Of a stretch of 64,000 bases of DNA, positions 50,899 through 60,915 are shown one piece after another; position 1 is the first letter of the stretch, and each line of letters starts with the position of its first letter. The position numbers and the translations under genes were made by a program. The stretch spans positions 3,224,001 to 3,288,000 of the forward strand of contig NZ_CP130427.1 of NCBI RefSeq assembly GCF_030518795.1. Reading direction: 5' to 3'. The stretch is from Micromonospora sp. NBRC 110009 (GTDB lineage: Bacteria > Actinomycetota > Actinomycetes > Mycobacteriales > Micromonosporaceae). A model generated the notes under the pieces. The model made no database searches. It worked only from the letters and a program-made list of their open reading frames with translations, and had not been told where the DNA came from.

Positions 50899-51195
50899 TC
50901 GAGTCGTCTCCCTGACGGCGCCCTCGCGGGGGCGGCGGATCACGTTCCGTACCGGTCAGCGGACCGGCGAGACCGCGTCCACTGCCACGTCGTGCGCACA
51001 CCAACGACCGCGCCGGCGAAACCGACGCAGCTAAGTGACACACGTTACGCCGATCTTCGCGGCCCGGCCGCGCAACGCAGTGTCCCGTGTGTCCCGCGGC
51101 TTGGAAAGACCCGAACCATGATCAATATCTTTGGGCGGGGTGGACGGTGCGCCGACCGGAAACCCCGGTGCCGGGCCGGGAGAGCGGCGGGAACC
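50899..51195. other. promoter region of the sdh operon
   Basis: About 300 bases between the sdh operon and the converging side of tldE, with no supportable gene. The sequence around 51030-51050 contains GTGACACACGTTAC, a partial dyad in a locally AT-richer stretch that could host the minus-strand promoter or an operator. Confidence 0.4.
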
Positions 51196-52608
51196 TCAAC
51201 CGGACGCCCCGCCGGTGAAGTTCCACGACGCCAGGCGCAGCGGCGACGCCTCCCACCAGGCGCCGTCCACCCGGTCCGGTTGCCGCACCGGCTGTCGGCC
51301 CAGGCCCAGCACCCGGCCCGGGCCCAGGGCCCGCGGGTACGACTCGGTGAACCGGAAATCGCGGACCGCCCGGGTGGGCACCCCGTCCTCGACCAGCCAC
51401 ACCCCGTTGCGGGTCAGCCCCGTGATGACCAGGCGTTTCGGGTCGAGCACCCGGGTGTACCAGAAGTCGCTCACCAGCAACCCGCGCGCCATCCCGGCGA
51501 CCAGCAGGGCGGTGTCCGGATCCGCCACGGCCCCCGCGGTCCCGCCCGACGTCGGCCCACCGACGGGCGCAGGGCTGTCGCCGCCGGCCACCCGGCCGGC
51601 GCCGGGGAGCAGGCGAAGGTTGTGCGGGATCGGGCCGAAGGTGGCGGCGCCCGGCATGCCGTGCCCGGTGGACGCCACCCCCGCCTCGCCGCCGCTGCGC
51701 CGGTCGTGGGCCACCGCCATGGTGGTCCCGGCGTCGACCAGGGTCAGCGCGCGTCGGGGCGTGCCCTCCAGGTCGTACGGCAGGGCCGAGCCGTGCAGCG
51801 GATCGTCCACCAGGGTCACCGCCGGGTCGAACTGGGCGGCGCCCGGCTCGGCGAAGGACTGCCGCTCGGCGTACCGCTTGCCGTTGAAGCCGAACCAGGC
51901 GAGGTTCTGCAGCAGGTCGGCGACGGCGGCGGGTTCGAGCACCACGTCGTACCGCCCCGGGGGCAGCTCGATCGGATCGGCCGCCGCCCGCGCCTTCGCC
52001 GCCGCCCGGGCGCCGAGCGCCGCGCCGTCGAGGTCGGCCAGCCGGTCGGCGCAGCGCCGGGCCACCCCGTCGGCCCCGCCGGTACGCGCGATGCCGTCCA
52101 TCGCCGCCTCCGCCGTCCGCCCCTGCGCCGAGTGCCCGGCCGAGTTGGCGAACGCCCCCGACCGGTAGGCGGTGCGGCAGTAGCCGGCCGCCTCCAGGCC
52201 GCCGACCGCGTCCACGAAGGCGCGCACCCGGGCGGCCCGCTCGTCCGGCGACGCGTCGGCGGTGGCCTCGTCGAAGACGGCGGCCGGCGGGACCGGCGAC
52301 GCCGGGGCGAGCCCAGGCCAGCCCGGGTCGGGCGGGCAGAGCCGGGCCGCCGCCAGGGTCCGTTCGACCAGCGCGGTCAGTCCGTCAGGGTCGACCAGGC
52401 TGCCACTGCCGGCGGCGGTCCGGCCGTCGAGGTGCAGCCGCAGCCGCACCGCGGTGCCCGACTCGGCGACGTTCTGGTGGATGAACGAGTTCGCGAACCG
52501 GGTCAGCGCCAGGTCGGTGCGGGTCACCACCACCTCGGCCTGGGCGTCCGGCCCGGCCAGCCGGCGGACCAGGTCCACCACCTGGCCGGCGAGGTCCAGC
52601 TCGGTCAT
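51196..52608 (-). CDS. TldE/PmbA-family metallopeptidase subunit
   Basis: A 470-residue partner of TldD. The TldD/TldE heterodimer degrades or matures small peptides and, in some bacteria, trims RiPP precursors. TldE lacks the zinc motif, as here. It has the typical C-terminal GLLVSDFWYTRVLDPKRLVITGLTRNGVWLVEDG and RFTESYPRAL blocks. ATG 52608 overlaps the TldD stop by 4 nt. No RiPP gene is evident in the window. Confidence 0.88.
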   Translation of the reverse strand: MTELDLAGQVVDLVRRLAGPDAQAEVVVTRTDLALTRFANSFIHQNVAESGTAVRLRLHLDGRTAAGSGSLVDPDGLTALVERTLAAARLCPPDPGWPGLAPASPVPPAAVFDEATADASPDERAARVRAFVDAVGGLEAAGYCRTAYRSGAFANSAGHSAQGRTAEAAMDGIARTGGADGVARRCADRLADLDGAALGARAAAKARAAADPIELPPGRYDVVLEPAAVADLLQNLAWFGFNGKRYAERQSFAEPGAAQFDPAVTLVDDPLHGSALPYDLEGTPRRALTLVDAGTTMAVAHDRRSGGEAGVASTGHGMPGAATFGPIPHNLRLLPGAGRVAGGDSPAPVGGPTSGGTAGAVADPDTALLVAGMARGLLVSDFWYTRVLDPKRLVITGLTRNGVWLVEDGVPTRAVRDFRFTESYPRALGPGRVLGLGRQPVRQPDRVDGAWWEASPLRLASWNFTGGASG

Positions 52609-54041
52609 GCCCGCACCCCCACCCGGACGTTGCGGAAGCGGGCCGGGGCCGCCGGGTGGCCGGTGTGCCCGACCTGGCCGGGCTGCCCCTTGCCGCAGTT
52701 CGGCGTGCCCCACGGGACGATCTCCGAGGAGAGCATGTCCATCGAGCGCCAGAAGACCGGCCCGATCCCGGTGTATGTGGGGTTGCGCAGCATCCGCCCC
52801 CGCCGGCCCTTCCTCACCTCCCAGCCGACCTCGCAACCGAACTGGAAGTTCAGCCGCTTGTCGTCGATCGACCAGGACCGGTTGATGTCCATCAGCACCC
52901 CGTCGTCGGTGGCGTCGATGATCTCGTCGAGGGTGTGCGGGCCCGGTTCCAGGCCCACGTTGGTCATCCGCACCATCGGCAGCCGGGCCCAGCCGTCGGC
53001 CCGTACGCTGCCGCCGTAGCCGAGACCGGCGACGGCGGCCGAGTCCCGGCCGGCGAGCACCCCGACCCAGCGTCCGGCGCGGACCGCGTCCCGCTTGACC
53101 GCCGGGGAGCCCTCGTCGTCGAAGCCGAAGCTGCCCAGCGCGCCGGGGATGGTCGGATCGATGGTGATGTTCATCAGGTCGGAGCCGTAGCGCAGCGAGC
53201 CGAGCCGGGTCAGGTCCAGCCAGGACGTGCCGGCGAAGGCCGCCTCCCAGCCGAGGATGCGGTCCAGCTCGATGGCGTGCCCGACCGACTCGTGGATCTG
53301 CAGGGCGAGCTGCTCGCCGCCGAGGATCAGGTCGGTCTCGCCGGCCGGGCACTCGGGGGCGGTCAGCAGCTCCCGCGACTCCTCGGCGATCCGCGCGGCG
53401 TGCGCGGCGAGGTCGAGCGAGGTGACCAGCTCCCAACCGGTGGTGCCGTACTGGCCGCGGTAGCTCGGGTAGGACCGGCGCTGCGTCTCGCCGTCGCCGA
53501 TCGAGGTGGCGGAGATGCCGCCGCCGCACTCCCGGATGCGCTGGTCGATCCGGTGCCCCTCGCTGGAGACGAACCACTTCGCGGTGTCCCAGATCTGGTA
53601 GAGCCCCTCGGCCAGGTCGGCGCCGTGCGCGCGCATCGTCTCGGTGGCCCGGACCAGCAGGTCGCCCTTGTCGGAGAGGGGGACGCCGAGCGGGTCCACC
53701 ACGCAGCCGGAGGCCCAGCTGGCGACCCGAGCCTCGACGGGGACCAGGTCGATCGGCGGGCCGGGGACCCGCGCGCTCGCGGTGGCGGTCGCCGCGGCGC
53801 GCCGGCCGGCGTCGCGGGCCGCGGCATCCGACAGGTCCGGTACGGCGTGGAAGCCCCAGCTCGAGCCGACCAGGGCCCGGACGCCGAGCCCGACGCTCTC
53901 GTCCTGAGTCAGCTCCTCGATGTCGCCGTTGCGGGCCGACATCGACTCGTACCGGCGGTGCATCACCCGGGCGTCCGCGTACCGGGCTCCCGCGTCGAGG
54001 GCGGCCTGGACGGCGGCGGTCGCCGCGTCGAACTCGGTCAT
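52605..54041 (-). CDS. TldD-family metallopeptidase
   Basis: The catalytic TldD subunit, 478 residues. The zinc-binding helix HESVGHAIELDRILG (HExxxH) is near residue 253, with the downstream LMNITIDPTIPGALGSFGFDDEG and GRDSAAVAGLGYGGSVRADGW blocks. A further Cys near the C-terminus (GTPNCGKGQPG) is the conserved third ligand segment. ATG 54041 is 7 nt after TAGGGT. Operon with tldE. Confidence 0.92.
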   Translation of the reverse strand: MTEFDAATAAVQAALDAGARYADARVMHRRYESMSARNGDIEELTQDESVGLGVRALVGSSWGFHAVPDLSDAAARDAGRRAAATATASARVPGPPIDLVPVEARVASWASGCVVDPLGVPLSDKGDLLVRATETMRAHGADLAEGLYQIWDTAKWFVSSEGHRIDQRIRECGGGISATSIGDGETQRRSYPSYRGQYGTTGWELVTSLDLAAHAARIAEESRELLTAPECPAGETDLILGGEQLALQIHESVGHAIELDRILGWEAAFAGTSWLDLTRLGSLRYGSDLMNITIDPTIPGALGSFGFDDEGSPAVKRDAVRAGRWVGVLAGRDSAAVAGLGYGGSVRADGWARLPMVRMTNVGLEPGPHTLDEIIDATDDGVLMDINRSWSIDDKRLNFQFGCEVGWEVRKGRRGRMLRNPTYTGIGPVFWRSMDMLSSEIVPWGTPNCGKGQPGQVGHTGHPAAPARFRNVRVGVRA

Positions 54042-54074
54042 GCGCCCGACCCTAGGCGAGCGCACCGACATCCG

Positions 54075-54623
54075 TCAGCCGAGCAGGTCTTCCGGCCGGA
54101 TGCCGGCCCGAACGGGCTCGGTCAGCTCCAGCACCTCGCCCGCCTTCGTGACGGACCGCTCGACATAGTGCCCACCCTGCCGCTGATAGAGGTACATGGT
54201 CAGGGTCTCCTGCTCGATCAGGAGGTACCACTCGATGCCGGCGGCGGCGTAGTAGTGCATCTTGAGCACCTTGTCGGTGGCCGCGTTGCTCGGCGAGATG
54301 ATCTCACAAACCAGATGGACATCGCTGGCGTCGATGACGAGCACCTGAAGATCGATGTCGTTGGTGATGACCAGATCGGGAATCGGGATCCGGCCTGGCC
54401 GCAGGCGGACGTTCACCGCTTCGAGCACCCGCAGGCCGGCCTCACGCACCGGCTTACGGAGCGCGGCGCGTAGCTCGCCGGAAATGTTCTGGTGCAGCGG
54501 CGTCGGTCCAGGGGTCACGTAGAGGCTCCAGTCGAAGAGTTCGACGCGTTGCTGCGTCTCGCCGAGGGCGAGGTACTCCTCTTCGGTCCACGGGCCGTCG
54601 TGGTCGAACACCGCCGCGGTCAT
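54075..54623 (-). CDS. Uma2-family (DUF820) putative endonuclease-fold protein
   Basis: A 182-residue PD-(D/E)xK-fold protein of the Uma2 family: WTEEEYLALGETQQRVELFDWSL, then IPIPDLVITND, VHLVCEIISPSNAATDKVLKMHYYAAAGIEWYLLIEQE. The D-x(n)-E-x-K-like residues (PDLV, CEIISPSN) are in place. The role is unknown; the family is greatly expanded in Micromonosporaceae and cyanobacteria. GGAGGTGG lies just upstream of ATG 54623. Confidence 0.9.
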   Translation of the reverse strand: MTAAVFDHDGPWTEEEYLALGETQQRVELFDWSLYVTPGPTPLHQNISGELRAALRKPVREAGLRVLEAVNVRLRPGRIPIPDLVITNDIDLQVLVIDASDVHLVCEIISPSNAATDKVLKMHYYAAAGIEWYLLIEQETLTMYLYQRQGGHYVERSVTKAGEVLELTEPVRAGIRPEDLLG

Positions 54624-54815
54624 GGCCACCTCCACCTCGTGTCGGCCGGAATCCTCACCTGAGCCTCCGGACCATGGTCGCACTCGCCGTGCGACGTGCG
54701 GCGCAGACATCGAGTTGTGGATGTGAATGTCCAGGTGAGGGCTGGTCAAGCCCGAAACCCACTCGTTACGCTCAGGCCGCTGACAGCCCGCGTTTTGTAG
54801 CTTATTTTCGCCTCC

Positions 54816-54835
54816 AGAACTTTGCTGTAAGTTCT
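54816..54835. promoter_or_regulatory. inverted repeat upstream of the peptide-importer operon
   Basis: AGAACTT-TGCTGT-AAGTTCT is a perfect 7-6-7 dyad in an AT-rich patch 24 bases before the first start codon. A dyad of the same geometry precedes the binding-protein gene (59035-59054). Confidence 0.5.
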
Positions 54836-54858
54836 CTTCGTCACAGAGGGAGGCGGTC

Positions 54859-55962
54859 GTGGGCAGGTCGGAGTCGGCGCCGTCCGGGGAACCGGACCGC
54901 CCAGCGGTGCCGGAGCAACGCTCCGGCGAGGGTCCCTATCTGCGGGTGAAGGACCTGCGGGTCCGGTTCGACACGGAGGACGGCGTGGTCCGCGCCGTCG
55001 ACGGGGTGTCCTTCTCGGTCGAGCGCGGTCGCACCCTCGGCATCGTGGGGGAGTCCGGCTCGGGCAAGAGCGTCACCTCGCTGGCGATCCTGGGCCTGCA
55101 CAACACCAAGCGCGCCACCATCAGCGGGGAGATCTCCGTCGGCGGCCGGCAGCTGGTCGGCCTGCCCGAGGAGGAGGTACGCCGGCTGCGCGGCCGCGAC
55201 ATGGCGATGATCTTCCAGGACCCGCTGTCGGCGCTGCACCCGTACTACACCGTGGGGCGGCAGATCGCCGAGGCGTACCGGGTGCACCACCCGAGGGCCG
55301 GCAAGCGGGAGGCCCGTAGCCGGGCCGTCGACATGCTCGGCCGGGTGGGCATCCCGCAGCCGGCCAAGCGGTACGACCAGTACCCGCACGAGTTCTCCGG
55401 CGGCATGCGGCAGCGCGCGATGATCGCGATGGCCCTGGTCAACGACCCGGACCTGCTGATCGCCGACGAGCCGACCACGGCGCTGGACGTGACGGTGCAG
55501 GCGCAGATCCTCGACCTCCTCGCCGACCTGCAGGAGGAGTTCCACTCGGCGATCATCCTGATCACCCACGATCTCGGCGTGGTGTCGCAGGTCGCCGACG
55601 ACGTGCTGGTGATGTACGGGGGACGGGCGGTCGAGCAGGGCAGCGTCGAGCAGGTGCTGCGCCGGCCGCAGCATCCGTACACCTGGGGGTTGTTGTCGAG
55701 CGTGCCGTCCCTGCACGGTGACGCCGACGCGGACCTGGTGCCCATCGCGGGCAACCCGCCCTCGCTGATCAACCTGCCCGCCGGGTGCGCCTTCCACCCG
55801 CGCTGCCGCTACGCCGACCGCAACGGGGACCGGTCGCGGACCGAGGTGCCGGAGCTGCGCTCGGCCGGGGAGGCGGGCCACCTGGTCGCCTGCCACCTCC
55901 CGGCCGAGGACCGCACCCGGCTCTACCAGCAGGACATCGCCCAGGTGGGGGTGGCTCGATGA
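54859..55962 (+). CDS. oligopeptide/dipeptide ABC importer ATP-binding protein (DppD/OppD type)
   Basis: A 367-residue ATPase. Walker A is GESGSGKSV near residue 65, the signature [15 protein letters not shown], Walker [14 protein letters not shown], and the switch THDLG. The C-terminal Cys cluster [15 protein letters not shown]... CHLP is the oligopeptide-transporter Fe-S/zinc motif. GTG 54859 has GGGAGG 6-11 nt upstream. It is the first gene of an operon that continues with overlapping starts to 58972 and then the binding protein. Confidence 0.95.
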   Translation: MGRSESAPSGEPDRPAVPEQRSGEGPYLRVKDLRVRFDTEDGVVRAVDGVSFSVERGRTLGIVGESGSGKSVTSLAILGLHNTKRATISGEISVGGRQLVGLPEEEVRRLRGRDMAMIFQDPLSALHPYYTVGRQIAEAYRVHHPRAGKREARSRAVDMLGRVGIPQPAKRYDQYPHEFSGGMRQRAMIAMALVNDPDLLIADEPTTALDVTVQAQILDLLADLQEEFHSAIILITHDLGVVSQVADDVLVMYGGRAVEQGSVEQVLRRPQHPYTWGLLSSVPSLHGDADADLVPIAGNPPSLINLPAGCAFHPRCRYADRNGDRSRTEVPELRSAGEAGHLVACHLPAEDRTRLYQQDIAQVGVAR

Positions 55963-56975
55963 CCGAACCGCTGCTGAAGGTACGCGGGCTGACCAAGCAC
56001 TTCCCGGTCCGCGAGGGGTTCCGCGCCGGCGGGGCCGTGCGCGCGGTCGACGGGCTCGACTTCGACGTCCGCCCGGGCGAGACGCTGGGCCTGGTCGGGG
56101 AGTCCGGCTGCGGCAAGACCACCACCGGCCGGATGCTGGTCCGGCTGCTGGAACCCACCTCCGGCACCATCGAGTTCGCGGGACAGGACATCACCCACGC
56201 CCGGCGGCGGGCGCTGCGGCCGCTGCGGCAGGACCTCCAGATCATCTTCCAGGACCCGTACGCGTCGTTGAACCCCCGCCACACGGTGGGCCGGATCGTG
56301 GCCATGCCGTTGCAGGTCAACGGCATCAACCCGCCCGGCGGCACCAAGAAGCGGGTGCAGGAGCTGCTGGAGCTCGTCGGCCTGAACCCGGAGCACTACA
56401 ACCGCTACCCGCACGAGTTCTCCGGCGGCCAGCGGCAGCGCATCGGCATCGCCCGCGCGCTCGCCCTGCGGCCCAAGCTGATCGTGGCCGACGAGCCGGT
56501 CAGCGCGCTCGACGTCTCCATCCAGGCCCAGGTCATCAACCTGCTGCGCGACCTGCAACGCGACCTCGACCTGGCCTTCGTCTTCATCGCCCACGACCTG
56601 GCCGTGGTCCGGCACTTCTGCCACCGGGTCGCCGTCATGTACCTCGGGAAGATCGTCGAGATCGGCGACCGCGACGAGATCTACGAGCGCCCGCAGCACC
56701 CGTACACCCGGGCGCTGCTGTCGGCGATCCCGGACGTGACCGCGCTCGGACCGGCCGGGCGGATCCGGCTCACCGGAGACGTGCCGACCCCGCTCAACCC
56801 GCCGTCGGGCTGCCGGTTCCGGACCCGCTGCTGGAAGGCGCAGGACCGGTGCGCGACGGAGGAACCGGCGCTGGTCACCCGGGACGGTGGCCGGCAGCTC
56901 ACCGCCTGCCACTTCCCGGAGCAGGGGTCGATCAGCCGGGAGTCGGAACCGACCGCCGAGGAGGTGGCGAAGTGA
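55959..56975 (+). CDS. oligopeptide/dipeptide ABC importer ATP-binding protein (DppF/OppF type)
   Basis: The second ATPase, 338 residues. Walker [10 protein letters not shown], signature [15 protein letters not shown], Walker [14 protein letters not shown], and [10 protein letters not shown]. It also has the C-terminal Cys cluster ([14 protein letters not shown]... CHFP). ATG overlaps the upstream gene by 4 nt; its own stop overlaps the permease start (GTGA). Confidence 0.95.
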   Translation: MTEPLLKVRGLTKHFPVREGFRAGGAVRAVDGLDFDVRPGETLGLVGESGCGKTTTGRMLVRLLEPTSGTIEFAGQDITHARRRALRPLRQDLQIIFQDPYASLNPRHTVGRIVAMPLQVNGINPPGGTKKRVQELLELVGLNPEHYNRYPHEFSGGQRQRIGIARALALRPKLIVADEPVSALDVSIQAQVINLLRDLQRDLDLAFVFIAHDLAVVRHFCHRVAVMYLGKIVEIGDRDEIYERPQHPYTRALLSAIPDVTALGPAGRIRLTGDVPTPLNPPSGCRFRTRCWKAQDRCATEEPALVTRDGGRQLTACHFPEQGSISRESEPTAEEVAK

Positions 56976-57973
56976 GCCTGTCCCCGGTCGAGGGCGTGGC
57001 GCTGGCCGAGATCGAGTCCACCGGTGACGGCCCCGAGGAGAAGCGGCTCGTCGGGCGTTCCCCGGGCCAACTGGTCTGGGCCCGGTTGCGCCGCGACCGC
57101 ACGGCCCTCGTCAGCGGCGTCGTGCTGGTCCTGTTCGTCCTGGCGGCGGTGGCGGCGCCGCTGCTCCAGCGGCTCTACGGGATGTCGCCGAGCCAGCAGT
57201 TCGGGGACCTGCTGGACTCCACCGGCATGCCCCTCGGCTACGTCGGCGGGGTCAGCGGCGATCACTGGTTCGGCCTCGAACCCGGTCTGGGTCGGGACAT
57301 CTTCATCCGGATGATCTACGGCATCCGCACCTCGCTGTTGATCGCGCTCGGGGCGGCCCTGGTGACCACGACGATCGGTGTGGTGCTCGGGATCGTCGCC
57401 GGCTATCTGGGTGGCGTGGTCGACGCGGTGATCGGGTGGTTCACCGACGTCGCCCTGGCCATGCCGTTCCTGGTCTTCGCGCTGGCCGTGGTGCCGACCT
57501 TCTCGCTGCGGTTCTACGGCCCCCGCGACGCGATCCCGACCTGGTTCGCGGTCACCACGCTGGTCGTGGTCTTCGCGGCGTTCGGCTGGACCGGGACCGC
57601 CCGGCTGGTCCGGGGACAGGTGGTGTCGCTGCGCGAGCGGGAGTTCGTGGAGGCGGCCCGGGCCAGCGGGGCGGGGCTGGGACACATGCTGTTCCGGCAA
57701 CTGCTGCCGAACATCTGGGCCCCGATCCTGGTCGCGTTTTCGCTCGCCGTGCCGTCGTACGTGACGGGCGAGGCGGCGCTCTCCTTCCTCGGCGTCGGGC
57801 TGCCCGAATCGGTGCCGAGCTTCGGCCGGATGATCTACCGCAGCATCGACTACCTGCAGACCGACCCGGCGTACGTCTTCTTCCCCGGCATCACCATCTT
57901 CGCGCTGGTGCTGGCGTTCAACCTCTTCGGCGACGCGCTGCGCGACGCGCTCGACCCGAAGTCGTCACGGTAA
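56972..57973 (+). CDS. oligopeptide/dipeptide ABC importer permease (DppC type)
   Basis: A 333-residue permease with an N-terminal helix ([21 protein letters not shown]) and five more, including the binding-protein-dependent EAA loop [26 protein letters not shown]. It carries the DppC-type long periplasmic loop after helix 1 ([22 protein letters not shown]). GTG 56972 overlaps the upstream ATPase stop by 4 nt. Confidence 0.93.
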   Translation: MSLSPVEGVALAEIESTGDGPEEKRLVGRSPGQLVWARLRRDRTALVSGVVLVLFVLAAVAAPLLQRLYGMSPSQQFGDLLDSTGMPLGYVGGVSGDHWFGLEPGLGRDIFIRMIYGIRTSLLIALGAALVTTTIGVVLGIVAGYLGGVVDAVIGWFTDVALAMPFLVFALAVVPTFSLRFYGPRDAIPTWFAVTTLVVVFAAFGWTGTARLVRGQVVSLREREFVEAARASGAGLGHMLFRQLLPNIWAPILVAFSLAVPSYVTGEAALSFLGVGLPESVPSFGRMIYRSIDYLQTDPAYVFFPGITIFALVLAFNLFGDALRDALDPKSSR

Positions 57974-57985
57974 GGGGTTCGGCAC

Positions 57986-58972
57986 ATGGCGCGGTTCCTG
58001 CTGAAGCGGCTGCTGCTGGCGGTCTCGGTGCTGCTCGCGGTCAGCGTCGTCAGCTTCCTGATGTTCTTCGCGCTGCCCCGCGACCCGGTGACCGGCATGT
58101 GCCCGAAGAACTGCAACGCCGAACGCCTGGAGCGGGTGCGTACCGAACTGGGGCTGAACGACCCGAAGCCGCAGCAGTACGTCAACTACATGAAGGGCAT
58201 CTTCGTCGGCCGCGACCTGGGCAGCGCGCAGGGCGGCAAGTGCGAGGCGCCCTGCCTCGGCTACTCCTACGTCAACAGCGAGGCGGTCAGCGACACCTTC
58301 GCCCGGGTGCTGCCCGTGACGTTGAACGTGGTCCTTCCGGCGGCGGTGCTGTGGCTCGCCATCGGGGTGGGGCTCGGCATGATCTCGGCACTACGGAGAG
58401 GTTCGCTGCTCGACCGGATCTCGATCGGGCTCACGCTGACCTTCGCCTCGTTGCAGCTCTACTTCGTCGGGGCCGTGCTCCTGCTGATCTTCGTCTACTC
58501 GCTGAAGATCCTGCCGACACCGCGCTACACGCCGATCTTCGACAATCCGGTGGAGTGGGCCCGGGGGCTGGTGCTCGCCTGGGTGACCCTGGCGCTGCTC
58601 TTCTCCGCGATCTACGCGCGGCTGTCCCGGGCGCAGATGCTCGAGACGCTCTCCGAGGACTTCGTACGCACGGCCCGCGCCAAGGGCATGTCGAAGCGGA
58701 AGGTCTACGGGCGGCACGCGCTGCGGGCGGCGATCACGCCCATCGTCACGATCGCCGGTCTCGACGTGGGCGCGGCGCTCGGCGGCACGGTCATCACCGA
58801 GACCACCTTCGGCATCCAGGGGCTGGGGCGGACGGCCGTGGAGGCGGTCCGCCAGGGGGACCTGCCGACCATCATGGCCACCGTGTTGATCTCGGCGCTC
58901 TTCGTGGTCATCGCGAACATCGTGGTCGACCTGCTCTACGCGTTCATCGACCCGCGGGTACGCCTCGGCTGA
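57986..58972 (+). CDS. oligopeptide/dipeptide ABC importer permease (DppB type)
   Basis: A 328-residue permease with a DppB-type N-terminal helix (LLKRLLLAVSVLLAVSVVSFLMFFALP), the EAA loop SEDFVRTARAKGMSKRKVYGRHALR, and GLDVGAALGGTVITETTFGIQGLG. The first outer loop has four Cys (MCPKNCN, CEAPC), an unusual feature suggesting disulphides. AAGGGG lies about 9 nt upstream of ATG 57986. Gene order (ATPases, DppC, DppB, then binding protein) is the reverse of E. coli dpp. Confidence 0.93.
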   Translation: MARFLLKRLLLAVSVLLAVSVVSFLMFFALPRDPVTGMCPKNCNAERLERVRTELGLNDPKPQQYVNYMKGIFVGRDLGSAQGGKCEAPCLGYSYVNSEAVSDTFARVLPVTLNVVLPAAVLWLAIGVGLGMISALRRGSLLDRISIGLTLTFASLQLYFVGAVLLLIFVYSLKILPTPRYTPIFDNPVEWARGLVLAWVTLALLFSAIYARLSRAQMLETLSEDFVRTARAKGMSKRKVYGRHALRAAITPIVTIAGLDVGAALGGTVITETTFGIQGLGRTAVEAVRQGDLPTIMATVLISALFVVIANIVVDLLYAFIDPRVRLG

Positions 58973-59034
58973 CCGCCCTGTGCCAGGGTGCCGATCGTTG
59001 TGGCCCCGTTATCTGCTCGAAATTTACCGCGAGT

Positions 59035-59054
59035 GAAAGCTAGGCGAAGCTTTC
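59035..59054. promoter_or_regulatory. inverted repeat upstream of the binding-protein gene
   Basis: GAAAGCT-AGGCGA-AGCTTTC is a perfect 7-6-7 dyad 25 bases before ATG 59080. It has the same geometry as the site at 54816-54835, and probably lets the binding protein be transcribed separately. Confidence 0.5.
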
Positions 59055-59079
59055 CTTCATCGGACCCGGAGGAGTGAGT

Positions 59080-60825
59080 ATGCGAGCAAGACTCGCCACC
59101 GCCATGGGCGGTGCGATGGCACTGGTGGTAGCCCTCAGTGCATGCAGCAAGAACACCGGCGACAACGCCAACGACGTGGACACCAACAAGCCGCGCACGG
59201 GCGCCATCGCGACCGACCCGAAGGACTCGCTCGGCCCGGCGGCCGAGGTGCCCGGCGCGGCAAAGGGCGGGACCTTCTACATCCTGCGGGAGAACAAGAT
59301 CTCCCACCTGGACCCGCAGCGGGTCTACTCGTTCGCCGGCCTGATGGGGAGCCAGCTCTACGCCCGCTTCCTCACCACGTTCAAGGACGACGGCAAGGGC
59401 AACGTGACCCTGGTCGGCGACCTGGCCGAGACCCCCGGCACGAACGTCAACAACGACTGCAAGGTCTGGGAATTCAAGATCAAGCAGGGCGTCAAGTTCG
59501 AGGACGGCCGGCCGATCACCTCCAAGGAGATCGCGTACGGCATCGCCCGCTCGTTCGACCCCGACCTGACCGGTGGCCCGACCTACCTGCAGGAGTGGCT
59601 GGTCGACAGCCCGCAGTACGACACCAAGTGGAACTTCAAGGCCAACAAGAACTCGCTGCCGCCGGGCCTGAGCACCCCGGACGCGCAGACGCTGCGCTTC
59701 GAGTTCAACAAGCCGCGCTGTGACCTGCCGTTCGCCGTGTCGCTGCCGGCCACCGCGCCGCTGCCGCCGGACAAGGACACCGGCGTCAACCTGGACAACC
59801 AGCCGTTCTCGTCCGGCCCCTACAAGTTCACCAAGATCACGCCCGGCGTGGAGATGGTGCTGGAGCGGAACGCGAACTGGGACCCGGCGACCGACCCGGT
59901 GCGGCACGCGTACCCGGACAAGTTCGTCTGGTCGCTGGGAGCGGACAACACCACCCAGACCAACCGGGTGCTCGCCGGCACCGGCAACGACGCCGCGGCG
60001 GTGGCCACCGGCGGTGTGCCGTCCGAGCTGATCGCGAAGGTCACCGGCGACGCCAAGCTCAAGGAGCGGATGATCGTCGCGGCCACGCCGAACGCGTACC
60101 GGCTGAGCATCAACACCAGCCGGGTCACCGACCTGCCCGTGCGGCAGGCGATCAACTACGCGATCGACCGCAGCAGCATCACCAAGAACCTCGGCGGCCC
60201 GTACGGCGCGGTCCCGCTGACCACGCTGCTGCCGCCCACCACGCTCGGCTACAAGAAGTTCGACGCCTACCCGGCCGGCGAGAGCGGCAACCCGGAGAAG
60301 GCGAAGGAACTGCTCGCCGGCAAGTCGGTGAATCTGGTGCTGGGCACCTCCGACGACACCCCGTCGCAGGAGACCGCGACGCAGGTCAAGAACGCCCTGG
60401 AGAAGGCCGGCTTCACCGTCACGATCAAGCCCATCCCCGAGGACGGCTACCTCGACTTCGTGAAGAAGAAGAGCAACCCGTGGGACATCTGGGTCGACTC
60501 GTGGGCGGCCGACTGGCCCAGCGGTGCCTCGATCCTGCCGGTGCTCTTCGACGGCCGGAACATCAAGGCCGAGGGCAACAGCAACACGTCCCAGCTCAAC
60601 AGCGACGCCATCAACGCCGAGTTCGACCGGGTCCTCGCTGAGGACCCGTCGAAGCAGGCCGACGAGTGGAGCAAGCTGGACGAGCGGCTCATGAAGGAGT
60701 CGGCGCCGGCGGTGCCGCTGTACAACGAGGTGGTCTCCGTCGCCCACGGCGACAAGGCCGGCGGCCTCTTCATCGGCAGCATCTTCGGCTGGCCCAGCTT
60801 CGTGAACGCCTACGTGAAGCAGTGA
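59080..60825 (+). CDS. peptide ABC transporter substrate-binding lipoprotein
   Basis: A 581-residue SBP family 5 protein (DppA/OppA type). The N-terminus has a lipoprotein signal ending LSACSKN (lipobox Cys near residue 22). A Ser/Asp-rich linker precedes the domain: GGTFYILRENKISHLDPQRVYSF, VWEFKIKQGVKFEDGRPITSKEIAYGI, and VRQAINYAIDRSSI. GGAGGAG 8-14 nt upstream supports ATG 59080 rather than GTG 59074. It is last in the importer cluster behind its own promoter dyad. Confidence 0.95.
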   Translation: MRARLATAMGGAMALVVALSACSKNTGDNANDVDTNKPRTGAIATDPKDSLGPAAEVPGAAKGGTFYILRENKISHLDPQRVYSFAGLMGSQLYARFLTTFKDDGKGNVTLVGDLAETPGTNVNNDCKVWEFKIKQGVKFEDGRPITSKEIAYGIARSFDPDLTGGPTYLQEWLVDSPQYDTKWNFKANKNSLPPGLSTPDAQTLRFEFNKPRCDLPFAVSLPATAPLPPDKDTGVNLDNQPFSSGPYKFTKITPGVEMVLERNANWDPATDPVRHAYPDKFVWSLGADNTTQTNRVLAGTGNDAAAVATGGVPSELIAKVTGDAKLKERMIVAATPNAYRLSINTSRVTDLPVRQAINYAIDRSSITKNLGGPYGAVPLTTLLPPTTLGYKKFDAYPAGESGNPEKAKELLAGKSVNLVLGTSDDTPSQETATQVKNALEKAGFTVTIKPIPEDGYLDFVKKKSNPWDIWVDSWAADWPSGASILPVLFDGRNIKAEGNSNTSQLNSDAINAEFDRVLAEDPSKQADEWSKLDERLMKESAPAVPLYNEVVSVAHGDKAGGLFIGSIFGWPSFVNAYVKQ

Positions 60826-60835
60826 CCGCCTGAAA

Positions 60836-60915
60836 GCAGGGGCCCCTTCTTAACGCCTGGCGTTAATAAGGGGCCCCTGCTCTGCCGCAGGCGTTAATAA
60901 GGGGCCCTTCCTTAC
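60836..60915. repeat. intergenic fold-back repeats (three units)
   Basis: Units at 60836-60857 and 60859-60880 form a near-perfect 22-bp hairpin with a 1-base spacer; a third partial unit is at 60887-60915. The core is GGGGCCCCTTCTTAACGCC. The third unit overlaps the stop codon of the S9 peptidase gene. Same family as 10363-10499. It sits between converging genes and may act as a terminator. Confidence 0.85.

Noticed and set aside
51196..54041. TldD/TldE pair considered as part of a RiPP (microcin-like) cluster
   Set aside because: No precursor peptide, cyclodehydratase or dedicated exporter is adjacent; housekeeping protease pair is the simpler reading.
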